Shown in pieces: positions 1-7,305 of a stretch of DNA of 64,000 nucleotides. This DNA comes from Bacteroidales bacterium (GTDB taxonomy: Bacteria > Bacteroidota > Bacteroidia > Bacteroidales > Rikenellaceae). The notes under the pieces were generated by a model that saw nothing but the letters and a program-made list of their open reading frames with translations, was not told the DNA's origin and searched no databases. Positions within the stretch are counted from its first letter, which is position 1. Every line of letters begins with the position of its first letter. Position numbers and translations under genes: made by a program. The stretch covers positions 62,001 to 126,000 of the forward strand of contig CAJTFS010000001.1 of the NCBI GenBank assembly GCA_910575495.1. The letters run 5' to 3'.

Positions 1-182
1 CGGTAGCCCGTAGCTATGTTGTGGCAATCGCTGGTTTGAATGCGCGGGGGATGCTCTGTAGTCGCCCCGGCGCAAACTGGGATGAAAAACTGACGGATTC
101 CGGGATGGAGGACCGCCAGCGGATTGCGGAATCTATCGACCGCTCTGGCGCAAACCGTGGCCTGCGCCACTCGGGGTGACAA
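1..182 (-). repeat. FISUMP-tail cassette 0, cut by left edge
   Basis: On the minus strand this begins with the conserved cassette header (CCGAGTGGCGCAGGCCACGG near 180, then a GATTC..GCAATCCGCTGG block near 120-140), continues through the second shared block (TTTTTCATCCCAG near 85-95) and reaches the start of the coding-like part (CCAGCGATTGCCAC, then GGGCTACCG) at the edge. Its variable core and end lie outside the window. It is the third cassette in a row downstream of avd, where a DGR template repeat would normally sit. No start codon or ribosome binding site is visible, so I treat it as non-coding. Confidence 0.7.
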
Positions 183-225
183 GCCGTTTTCGGTATCATA
201 CTTTTGGATAAAAAGCAGCTTCCGC

Positions 226-594
226 ATAGATGCTGGACGCAGCGCACGGAAAAACCGTTGGAGCGGTTGTTCGCATTGAGGGGGTTCACCCACGTCGCGT
301 TGAAGTCCATGTTGCCCGCGTTGATATTGCCGGACGCAAAGGTCGACGAGGACCACACGTAGCCGTTCGCGCCGACAGCCAGCAAGGCTCCCGTGCCCAC
401 ACGGTCGCGGTAGCCCGCGGCAGGATTTGATATGCAATCGCTGGATTGGATGTTCCGAGGGAGCATCGCAACCTCGGTCTAACCTGGGATGAAAAGCTGA
501 CGATGCGCCGTTCGGACGCCGACAGCGGATTGCTGAATCTACTCGGCCGCACTGGCAAAAGCCGTGGCCTCTGCCATTCCGGGTCGGAGGAGAG
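226..594 (-). repeat. FISUMP-tail cassette B, silent variable repeat
   Basis: Read on the minus strand: header at about 594-530, second block near 490-510, then a stretch that translates as IQSSDC..NPAAGYR, a variable core rich in AAC codons (GNINAGN, NANNRSNG) and the ending SVRCVQ at 234-249. The last 16 nt, CCGTGCGCTGCGTCCA, are identical in every complete cassette of the window and in the pilus gene at 3479. The reading frame is open but has no convincing start, and the header is not in a conserved frame. Asparagine (AAY) codons fall where other copies vary, as in DGR template repeats. It could be the template, a donor, or a relic; the sequence alone does not decide. Confidence 0.7.
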
Positions 595-611
595 CTGTTT
601 TTTATCGTTCG

Positions 612-838
612 AATTCTTGCACCTTTTCTCGCCTCGGCATAGCTCAAGCAAGCTTGGCTCTGCACTCGGCTTATCGAAAACGTTCAAATTCTTGCACCTT
701 TTCTCGCCTCGGCATAGCTCAAGCAAACTTGGCTCTGCACTCGGCTTATCGAAAACGTTCAATTTCTTGCACCTTTTCTCGCCTCGGCATAGCTCAAGCA
801 AGCTTGGCTCTGCACTCGGCTTATCGAAAACGTTGAAA
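612..838 (+). repeat. Three tandem 75-bp promoter-family repeats
   Basis: Three near-identical copies start at about 614, 689 and 764 with a 75-bp period. Each contains CTCGGCATAGCTCAAGC, AAGCTTGGCTCTGCACTCGG and CTTATCGAAAACGTT. The same string at 48.2 kb continues into a good -7 box (TATCTTTG), while here that position reads AAAACGTT, so these copies look like decayed promoter units. Because 75 is a multiple of three, all frames stay open and give spurious repetitive ORFs. The array separates cassette B from cassette C. Confidence 0.8.
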
Positions 839-887
839 AATGCTCAATGTGTCAAAGAGCCCGGATAAAAAACAGTCGTTCCGGGAT

Positions 888-1273
888 AGATGCTGGACGC
901 AGCGCACGGGAACAGCGTTCGCACGGTTCGTCCACTCCAGAGGCGACGCGGTGGCCGCATGAAAGTAAAGGATACCGCCGCAATACACGTGGACTCCGTC
1001 TGCTGCAAAGGGCGACGAACACCAATAGTAGCCGTTCGTGCCGACAGCACCCAAGGCTCCCGTCGCGTTGTGGCGGTAGCCCGAAATTGTGATGAGCAAT
1101 CGCTGGAATGAATGTCCCGAAGAGACCTTGCGGGCGCCCCGGTACAATCTGGGATGGACAACTGACAGCGGTCGGAGGGCGGGGGGATGAATCCGTCCCG
1201 GGACTCTGCGTCAGCGGATTGCTGAATCTACTTCACCGCACCGGCACGAACCGTAGCCCGCACCGTTCCGGGT
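888..1273 (-). repeat. FISUMP-tail cassette C, next to avd
   Basis: Minus-strand cassette beginning about 24 nt after the avd stop codon. The header (GATTCAGCAATCCGCTG near 1210-1225), the second block (CCATCCCAG near 1150) and the coding-like part follow in order. The latter translates as FQRLLITISGYRHNATGALGA.., then a variable core (YYWCSSPFAADGVHVYCGG..) and PVRCVQHL ending at 894-909. The core differs from the pilus gene copy in many codons, but not only at adenine positions, so these two are not a simple template and target pair. The position after avd fits the usual place of a DGR template repeat. Confidence 0.7.
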
Positions 1274-1296
1274 CGAAAACAGCTGTTTTCTATCGT

Positions 1297-1707
1297 TTAT
1301 TCGAGTCCTTCGGCCAGAGCGTCGCTTTCGGGTTCGGCGTCGGGCGTGCGGGACTTGTTTTTGTCTTTCTGGGTATACTTCTGCCATGCGGTCAGCTGGC
1401 GGGATATGGTCTCCAGGTTGTCGCAGAGCAGGGCGTATTGTTTGGTCGAGAGTTGCTGGGTGTCGTGGAGCAGGCGTACCAGCAGCTTCACGGGCACAAG
1501 TTGTTCGCGGGCCTGTTCGATCAGAGGCGCCTTTTCGGAGGTCAGATTGGCGCGGTAGATGCTGATGCAGAGCCCCAAAATCTCTTTCTTGAGCGATTCG
1601 CCCAGCGTGTAGCGGCTTTCGCGTCGCATGTTGACCGAGAATTTCACCACCTGCAGCAGCAGGTCGTAGGTCGCCTTGAAAACCGGCAGGTTGTCATAAA
1701 TAGCCAT
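1297..1707 (-). CDS. avd: DGR accessory variability determinant (Avd-like four-helix protein)
   Basis: A 136-residue, mostly helical protein: helix 1 YDLLLQVVKFSVNM, then SRYTLGESLKKEILGLCISI, then QAREQLVPVKLLVRLLHDTQ, then CDNLETISRQLTAWQK, with a charged tail. The length and the four-helix pattern with a conserved central RYTLGESLKKEI-type segment match the Avd family, which forms a pentameric barrel that binds the DGR reverse transcriptase and template RNA and is needed for mutagenic homing. The start overlaps the end of the MutS-like gene by 14 nt, so the two are translationally coupled. Variable-repeat cassettes follow directly. The reverse transcriptase is not in the window and is predicted just to the left. 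The assignment rests on family pattern and context. Confidence 0.8.
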   Translation of the reverse strand: MAIYDNLPVFKATYDLLLQVVKFSVNMRRESRYTLGESLKKEILGLCISIYRANLTSEKAPLIEQAREQLVPVKLLVRLLHDTQQLSTKQYALLCDNLETISRQLTAWQKYTQKDKNKSRTPDAEPESDALAEGLE

Positions 1708-3178
1708 CGATCTCTTTTTTCAAGTCTGCAACAAATAATAAACATTCTACGGGCGTCGCCGCTTCCAGGCGGAATTCGCGGATCAGGCGCACTACCCGTT
1801 CTTCTTTCGTTTCACGCCGGTTGTCGTCGCAGCTTCCGGGCCGCGGCCCGGAAAGCGCAGGTCCTTCGTTGCGGAGGGCGGTGCGGCGGGGTTGCGATCG
1901 GTCGCCGGCCGGTCGCCCGGGGTCCGGCTGCTGGTACGTCCGGCCCGCAGCAGCGGGATCGGCCGCTCCGGCCAGTCGGGCGAGAGCCTGCGGCATCGCG
2001 GCTGTCAAACCATCGGTCCGCGCCGCGCCGGTCACCAAGGCGTTCGCTTGCGGCGTTGCCGCCTGCCAATCGCTTGTCCGCACCGCGTCGGCCAGCATTG
2101 CCATTTCCGGGACCAGCCCCGTCCGGAGCATCGCCATCGCGGCTTCGCGGTCCGCCGGCAGCAGGAGCTTCCCGTTTGCGGTCATTTCCCCGCGCCCCGC
2201 GCCGGAGCCCTCGGCTTTACCGAGTCCCTCCCGAGCGGTATCGGGCCGGATTTTGCGTAGCAAACGCCGCAGCCACGTCGTCTTTTCCGGCTTCTCTTCC
2301 GGACTTTCATTGCCCGTTTCCGCGCCGTATCTCCGGCCGGCAGCAGTCGGTTCGGACCGCTCACCTTCGGATCCGGACAGCTCGCCGCAGGGCACCATAG
2401 GCCCCGTCGTCTCGCTCCGGTCGGTCTCCGTCCCGGCGGTTCGGAAAGCTCCTTGTTCCACAGCCCCCCTTCCCCCCGTCGTTTGCACCGGTTGCTTCGG
2501 CCCCGTCGTGCCGGCCGCAAGGACCGGAGTGCCGGGTAACAGGTCGGCCGGATGCACGAACAGATTGCCTGTTTTCTCGCCTCGTCCCAGCGTCGGGAGA
2601 TAGGCTTTGCTGCTTCCGCGGGGTCGTCGTTCCTTGAGGGGAAGCGACGCTTTCCACGTCTCGCAGGCATGCGTGTCGATGTCATCCTCGAGAGTTATCT
2701 CTATCCGTCCATCGGAGAGAGGTTCGGGCGCCGCAGGAAAATACTTGGCGAGCGCCACGGCCGGAAACCCTATCGACGCCATCTCGCGAGCGCAGTACTT
2801 GATGCGTTTCTTGGATGGTTTGAAAGTGGAAATCCGGCTCACGCATGCGAATGCCGACCGGTCGTAAGCCTTGTAAAAAAGACCTTCGGGATAGAGAACG
2901 ATCTGGTTTGCGTTCCGATCCTCCCGGTGGGCGATTTCTTCGAAGAAGCGCATGTAACTCTCGTTTGCCGGGAAATCATCGGGCGTGGGGTCGTCGGTTT
3001 CGGATGTGGTTGTCGTATCGGGTTCCGAGGGATTTCCTGGCGGCAGGCGGCGAAGCGAAGCCGGGCGGTCGATGATCGGTCGAGCGGACCGGGTGCTTCG
3101 GAGTGTCTCCGTCTTTGGCGCGGCAGGCGACTCGCGCGATGATTCCCTTGGAAAACCGGGAGAGTCGTCAGCCAACAA
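1694..3178 (-). CDS. MutS domain-I-like DGR accessory protein
   Basis: About 494 residues as drawn from a TTG start. Residues 1-75 are Ser/Pro/Thr-rich and look disordered. Residues about 76-175 (MRFFEEIAHRED.., LYPEGLFYKAYDRSA.., ASIGFPAVALAKYF) resemble the N-terminal domain of MutS (the FxxGDFYE..AGxPxHA..YL pattern). A long low-complexity linker follows, then a conserved-looking helical end (VVRLIREFRLEAATPVECL). MutS-like proteins are known DGR accessories of unclear role. The gene overlaps avd and lies between the diversified pilus gene and avd. The start is uncertain: ATG at 2953 would give just the MutS-like part, and the frame is open upstream to 3271 without an ATG or GTG. Confidence 0.65.
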   Translation of the reverse strand: MLADDSPGFPRESSRESPAAPKTETLRSTRSARPIIDRPASLRRLPPGNPSEPDTTTTSETDDPTPDDFPANESYMRFFEEIAHREDRNANQIVLYPEGLFYKAYDRSAFACVSRISTFKPSKKRIKYCAREMASIGFPAVALAKYFPAAPEPLSDGRIEITLEDDIDTHACETWKASLPLKERRPRGSSKAYLPTLGRGEKTGNLFVHPADLLPGTPVLAAGTTGPKQPVQTTGGRGAVEQGAFRTAGTETDRSETTGPMVPCGELSGSEGERSEPTAAGRRYGAETGNESPEEKPEKTTWLRRLLRKIRPDTAREGLGKAEGSGAGRGEMTANGKLLLPADREAAMAMLRTGLVPEMAMLADAVRTSDWQAATPQANALVTGAARTDGLTAAMPQALARLAGAADPAAAGRTYQQPDPGRPAGDRSQPRRTALRNEGPALSGPRPGSCDDNRRETKEERVVRLIREFRLEAATPVECLLFVADLKKEIDGYL

Positions 3179-3256
3179 GATAGCGGCAAGATAATTCTCG
3201 TCGCTCGCAAGATAATTATGATTTTTATCTTGCGTTATCTTGTCGTTTGCAAGATA
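3176..3256. promoter_or_regulatory. Array of six CAAGATA half-sites
   Basis: CAAGATA occurs at 3176, 3187, 3208 and 3250 on the plus strand and inverted at 3226 and 3236. The direct copies are spaced 11, 21 and 42 bp, about one, two and four helical turns, and the inverted pair 10 bp, so all lie on one DNA face. CGCAAGATAA (3206-3215) and TTATCTTGCG (3225-3234) form a perfect 10-bp inverted repeat around 9 nt. The array lies between the promoter at 3328-3358 and the MutS-like gene. It could be an operator or a leader hairpin. Confidence 0.5.
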
Positions 3257-3327
3257 GCGATCGGAAGATTACGAGAAAGAACGTCCAAAAAGTCCGAAAA
3301 CTCCGCGGTTCCGGTGGTTTCCAATAG

Positions 3328-3358
3328 CAAAAATAGTCTTTTTCGGGGAACTTTCAAA
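3328..3358 (-). promoter_or_regulatory. Promoter of the MutS-like/avd operon
   Basis: On the minus strand TTTG (3355-3358) is followed after 19 bp by TATTTTTG (3328-3335), matching the Bacteroidetes -33/-7 consensus. Transcription would start near 3323, giving a leader of about 145 nt that carries the CAAGATA array. The accessory genes can therefore be transcribed independently of the pilus operon, whose terminator lies just upstream. Confidence 0.6.
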
Positions 3359-3389
3359 AAAATGACCCCAAAAATCGAAAAATTTTTCG

Positions 3390-3437
3390 ACCGCCTTAAA
3401 GGCGGTATTCAAAAAGGGGGCGCCCTAAAGCGCCCCC
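3390..3437 (-). terminator. Two hairpins after the variable repeat
   Basis: An 8-bp perfect stem (GGGGGCGC/GCGCCCCC, 6-nt loop, 3416-3437) followed on the minus strand by TTTTT is a good intrinsic terminator for the pilus operon. A second perfect stem, ACCGCC/GGCGGT around TTAAA (3390-3406), lies behind it. DGR variable repeats are typically followed at short distance by such DNA hairpins, which raise homing efficiency, so the first hairpin may have both roles. Confidence 0.7.
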
Positions 3438-3478
3438 TTGATAAAACATCATGCGTTCGTCTCGCTTACGCTCGCTCA

Positions 3479-5734
3479 CTAGAATTCTTGGACGCAGCGC
3501 ACGGAGCGTCCGTACGCCCGAAGCGGATAACTCAAAGGGTACACATTGCCCGAATTGAACCACAGCGCACTCGCCTGAGCAATGCTGGCGGAAAGCGGCG
3601 ACGAAGAGAAATACTCCCCGTTCGTGCCGACGTCTCCCAAGGCTCCCGTCGCGTTGTTGCGGTAGCCCGCAGCAGGATAGAAGGTAGTGGCACCGGATCC
3701 ATCAGCAGCACAGTAAAACTTCCAACCATGATCGAAAGTACCGGAAACATTCCACTGTGCCTTATCGGTTTCGCCGTGGTTATTACCGTCCTTCGTGAAG
3801 TTCGTCCAAGTGTACTGCGGCGGAACCTTATAACCGATAGGACACGGGTCGTACATAGTCTTCGTCCCCTTATTGGTATTCAAATTCAACGGAGTGCAAG
3901 TAATCGAACCCGTCACCGTGCTGGCATTGCCCCAGAGATTATTCAACTGCTTTTCGACAGTAGGAGCGTTCACCCAGTCGTAGGTGGTCGTATTGATCTG
4001 CGTAATGAAAGTTGTAGGATTCTTAATCGCAAAATCAACCGAAGCATTGGCATCAGCACCCGTATTCGCAGACGCCTTTACCGGCCAATTCTGACCCATC
4101 GTGCTTTCTGCATAGGTCGAACCCGAAACACCATTGGCACCTACGAACGGATCCTTACGGCCCCACTGGTAAAGCAAACCGAATGCATTGTGGTCGCCAG
4201 GGTTATTATTGGCAGCACCGAGGTTACGGTTCATCATCTTCACAGTAGTGGGAATACCCGCACCGGTAGCACGAATCTTATAAGATTCAGTGGAAATAGG
4301 ACCGGTCGACCAGATATGCCAGCTCCAAAGAATGTTCGAACCACTCTTAACTGCGATCAAGGCATTACCCAGACGAACATCGCCGCCGACGGAACCAGCC
4401 GTCAGGAAATAAACATGACCGCCATAGAGCTTAACCTTACGAATGATATACTGATCCGAAGTAGTCTCCCAAAGCACCTCTACGGAAGTAGGTGTATGTT
4501 TGGCAGCGGCGCTTCCGTCACGATTCTTGCCATTACCCTTGATAGTCGCATCGAAGTGATAAGCCGTACCAGAGTTATAAGCGATATAACAGTTGGCGGA
4601 AGTATCCGTAGAACCGGTGCCCTTGACATTCAAGTTCACCAAAGTATTGGCCCATACACGCAGGTCGGACGAAACATTGGTACCTTTGACCGTAGGATTG
4701 ATGGTGTAGACCGTATTACGTGCGACGTTGAAATCGGTAGCGGAATTAGCACCGGGATAGAGCTCGTAATAAACGGCAACACCCGCATCGGAAGAATTCT
4801 TCTTGTAAGTACCATTAATGCGGAGACGCATAGCGTGCTCGGGAGCATCCCACCATGACTTGGTCTTCGAAGTCAGACCGGCAACCGTACCGGCCTTGTT
4901 CTCGGGAACATAGAAGACAAAAGGATCGGTACGCGTGAGATTGGTGGTGGTAAAAGCATAGGAACTATGGTAACCACCCTTCGTCGAGGTCGTAGCGCCG
5001 CTCGTGATATAGATGTGCTTGGGAACGTCGACGAGACCAACTCCTGTCAGAGTAAACGAAGCACCGGAAGGCAGCGAAGTCGAAACCTTGGTGCTGATCT
5101 TAGCAACGAGGAACGACATGGGAACGTTGATCGACGAAGCGCTCGCAGACAACGTAGCCATACCCATCATGGGCAAGCCTTTAGTAGCGAGGTCATCAAC
5201 CGTAATGGCAGTGGTGATCTGGATAGAGTCGGCCTTCATTTTAGCCTCCGTAGTATCCGTATTCGCATTCAAAGGCTGGCAGTTGGCGAAGACATAGAGC
5301 TTGCTGCCGGTAGCCTCGTCGATGGTGATGTCGACGGACGCATTGCCGGTCGTGTTGTCGACCTTGATGTCCGAAGCGGGGATGCTCTGTCCCTTACCGA
5401 GAATCTTACCGGCAGCATCGAACTGCATAATGTAGAGATTCTTGATGGTCTTCTCTGCAGCGGTAGCAGCTACGGTAGCACGCGTAGCGGGCTGCATGCC
5501 GAACGAGATGGCCTCGTCGGCGTCCTCCTCCAACTCGGCACGCGAGATGTCGAGACCGGCGCTCGCCATTTCGGGAATGGAGAACGAGAAAGTCTTGGTG
5601 ACCTTCGGACCGTTGGAACCGAAATCCGAACCGCCGTTGCCATTGGGATCGGTCGTGTCGAGATTGTCGTTGTTGCAAGCGGCGAAGAGAATACCGAAGC
5701 AAACGAACAAAATCAATTTACTTAAGTTTTTCAT
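3479..5734 (-). CDS. Pilus-tip lipoprotein with DGR-type variable FISUMP domain
   Basis: 751 residues from the ATG at 5734; the longer upstream frame has no signal sequence. A lipoprotein signal ends at FAAC (Cys20). The N-terminal half is fimbrillin-like (Mfa1/FimA type: Arg-containing PATRATV segment, KNLYIMQFDAAGKI, Trp and Gly strands). The C-terminal 260 residues (MMNRNLGA.., FGLLYQWGRKDP.., PCPIGYKVPP.., FYPAAGYR..) form a Fibrobacter-paralogous (FISUMP), C-type-lectin-fold domain. It ends at GEYFSSSP..ALWFNSGNVYPL..SVRCVQEF. This tail is homologous to the cassettes and ends with the shared string CCGTGCGCTGCGTCCA (3489-3504). As last gene of the pilus operon and first before the MutS-like gene and avd, it is the natural DGR target. 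It is probably exposed at the fimbrial tip and binds a variable ligand. Family calls are from pattern recognition. Confidence 0.8.
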   Translation of the reverse strand: MKNLSKLILFVCFGILFAACNNDNLDTTDPNGNGGSDFGSNGPKVTKTFSFSIPEMASAGLDISRAELEEDADEAISFGMQPATRATVAATAAEKTIKNLYIMQFDAAGKILGKGQSIPASDIKVDNTTGNASVDITIDEATGSKLYVFANCQPLNANTDTTEAKMKADSIQITTAITVDDLATKGLPMMGMATLSASASSINVPMSFLVAKISTKVSTSLPSGASFTLTGVGLVDVPKHIYITSGATTSTKGGYHSSYAFTTTNLTRTDPFVFYVPENKAGTVAGLTSKTKSWWDAPEHAMRLRINGTYKKNSSDAGVAVYYELYPGANSATDFNVARNTVYTINPTVKGTNVSSDLRVWANTLVNLNVKGTGSTDTSANCYIAYNSGTAYHFDATIKGNGKNRDGSAAAKHTPTSVEVLWETTSDQYIIRKVKLYGGHVYFLTAGSVGGDVRLGNALIAVKSGSNILWSWHIWSTGPISTESYKIRATGAGIPTTVKMMNRNLGAANNNPGDHNAFGLLYQWGRKDPFVGANGVSGSTYAESTMGQNWPVKASANTGADANASVDFAIKNPTTFITQINTTTYDWVNAPTVEKQLNNLWGNASTVTGSITCTPLNLNTNKGTKTMYDPCPIGYKVPPQYTWTNFTKDGNNHGETDKAQWNVSGTFDHGWKFYCAADGSGATTFYPAAGYRNNATGALGDVGTNGEYFSSSPLSASIAQASALWFNSGNVYPLSYPLRAYGRSVRCVQEF

Positions 5735-5814
5735 GATTCGAAAATTTTGCGATAATCGCCTGTTATTAATTATGTAATGAATTATTATATTGTGATGAGA
5801 TGAAATGACGGGAA

Positions 5815-7155
5815 TCAATCGCCCAAAGACTCGGAACCCGTGACGCCGTTGCCCCAATTACCGGGAGCAGAGCCCGCGGAAGAACCCGAACCGACATCGC
5901 CCGTACCGTCGACAGGACCATCGGTCCAACCGGCAGAAGTGAGGGCTCCCGACAAAACGGGGTCGCCAGCGATGTCCTCGTCCCAAGAAGGACTGGGGTT
6001 CCAAGCGCCGACTTCGATGGAAGCACCGGAACCGTTGCCCATTTCGAAATCGTCCCAATTCTCGATGTTCCAATCGCCGACGATGATGTCGACACTGGGC
6101 GAACCGCCCATTTCGAGATTGCCCCAATCGACCTCGGCACCCCAAGGCTGAACCTGAAGGATCAACGTGATGACGCTACCCTTCAAGACGACCTTGAAAT
6201 TGTAATGATAACCGGGATTGAACGCAGCTTTCACCGTGGCCGGGGGAAGCTCGGAAGAAATCTTGGTATTGCCGGGATCGTTGAACCGCACCGAGAGATG
6301 GAACTTGAACTCCGACTCGTTCTTCGGCAACACGACACCGGAACAATCGAACGGAGTGACCTTACCGACGCTATCGTAGGTAACCTCGCCCTCGGGGAAC
6401 GTGAAAGAACCGGTATTGGCCTTAGTGGTTACATCCAAAGCCTTGAGCAACAAAGTAGCAGTCGAAGGCGAAGCGGCGATATTAGTGACATAGACCGTAT
6501 CGACCTTGATGCTCCGGATAGCCGAACTGGTAGCCTTGCGCTCGATGGAGAACGACAACTGCGAACATTTGCGATCCAACGTAGTCAAAGCGACGGTCTG
6601 CTTGTCGGAACCGGCGGTCGGCTTGACGATCTTAACCGTGGTGAGCGACGCAGCGTGGTCGGTACCGTGCTTGATGGCGACCTTGTACTTATTGGCACCC
6701 GTCTTATCGGCAATTTCGGCAGCGGGAGTGAAGGCGTAGAAATCGTAGTCGGCATCGGCCCGCAGACGGATGGCGGCGGGAGTGGCCGACGAAGTAACGA
6801 CCTTGCCCTCGGAATCGACATTGCAGGGCTTCAACGAACCATCGGCCTGGACGACGTAGGTAGCCTCGCCGTAGGGAGCGGCGACCTGGGTGTCGACGGA
6901 GATGTCGGCGGAAGTACCCGTACGCTTGAACACCAAGATACGCACCGTAGCGTCCTTTTTCAAGGCGACTGCGCCCGAAGTGGTGGGGGGCGTAGTGACG
7001 CTACCGTCGGCAGCCCGCGGCGTAGGCGAGACCTCAGCCGTAACGCCGCTGAGCATGAAGCTGACGGCGACCCGATCGGCATCGGACTCACGCAACTCGG
7101 ACTTGTGGCATCCGGCCGCGAGAATCAGCAACGAGAAAAATAAAAACTTCTTCAT
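5815..7155 (-). CDS. Fimbrillin-family lipoprotein with acidic Trp/Gly tail
   Basis: 446 residues from the ATG at 7155 (lipobox AAGC, Cys16). The N-terminal extension contains PTPRAAD, an Arg site of the kind cleaved by gingipain-like proteases to allow donor-strand polymerisation in type V pili. The core (RILVFKRTG.., DADYDFYAFTPAAE.., YHYNFKVVLKGSVITLILQVQPWG) matches fimbrillins, and the VQPWG..VDW segment is the usual fimbrillin end. It is followed by about 95 extra residues rich in Gly, Asp, Ser and Trp without clear fold, which is unusual. Probably a structural or accessory subunit. It lies 80 nt upstream of the tip gene in the same operon. Confidence 0.7.
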   Translation of the reverse strand: MKKFLFFSLLILAAGCHKSELRESDADRVAVSFMLSGVTAEVSPTPRAADGSVTTPPTTSGAVALKKDATVRILVFKRTGTSADISVDTQVAAPYGEATYVVQADGSLKPCNVDSEGKVVTSSATPAAIRLRADADYDFYAFTPAAEIADKTGANKYKVAIKHGTDHAASLTTVKIVKPTAGSDKQTVALTTLDRKCSQLSFSIERKATSSAIRSIKVDTVYVTNIAASPSTATLLLKALDVTTKANTGSFTFPEGEVTYDSVGKVTPFDCSGVVLPKNESEFKFHLSVRFNDPGNTKISSELPPATVKAAFNPGYHYNFKVVLKGSVITLILQVQPWGAEVDWGNLEMGGSPSVDIIVGDWNIENWDDFEMGNGSGASIEVGAWNPSPSWDEDIAGDPVLSGALTSAGWTDGPVDGTGDVGSGSSAGSAPGNWGNGVTGSESLGD

Positions 7156-7305
7156 GAAAACAACCAAATTATTTAATCAACCGCGTGTCCGAAAGGGACG
7201 GCCCCGCACACCTTCGGGTATCTTCCGCCGTGCCCCGGGAACCGCCGAAGCGGAACCCGAAGCGAGCGGAAACCGTGTGAAGCAGCCCGAACGGACGGGC
7301 GATAA

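Noticed and set aside
226..594. Cassette B as an expressed 150-residue gene
   Set aside because: No ribosome binding site or promoter, the header shifts frame among copies, and the frame continues into unrelated sequence after RCVQ.
1821..2603. Plus-strand ORF opposite the MutS-like gene
   Set aside because: Low-complexity Ser/Pro/Arg shadow of the linker region.
1092..3489. Cassette C as the exact template for the pilus gene tail
   Set aside because: Third-position differences at non-adenine bases (for example GGA/GGT and GGG/GGC) exclude a direct template-to-target relation.
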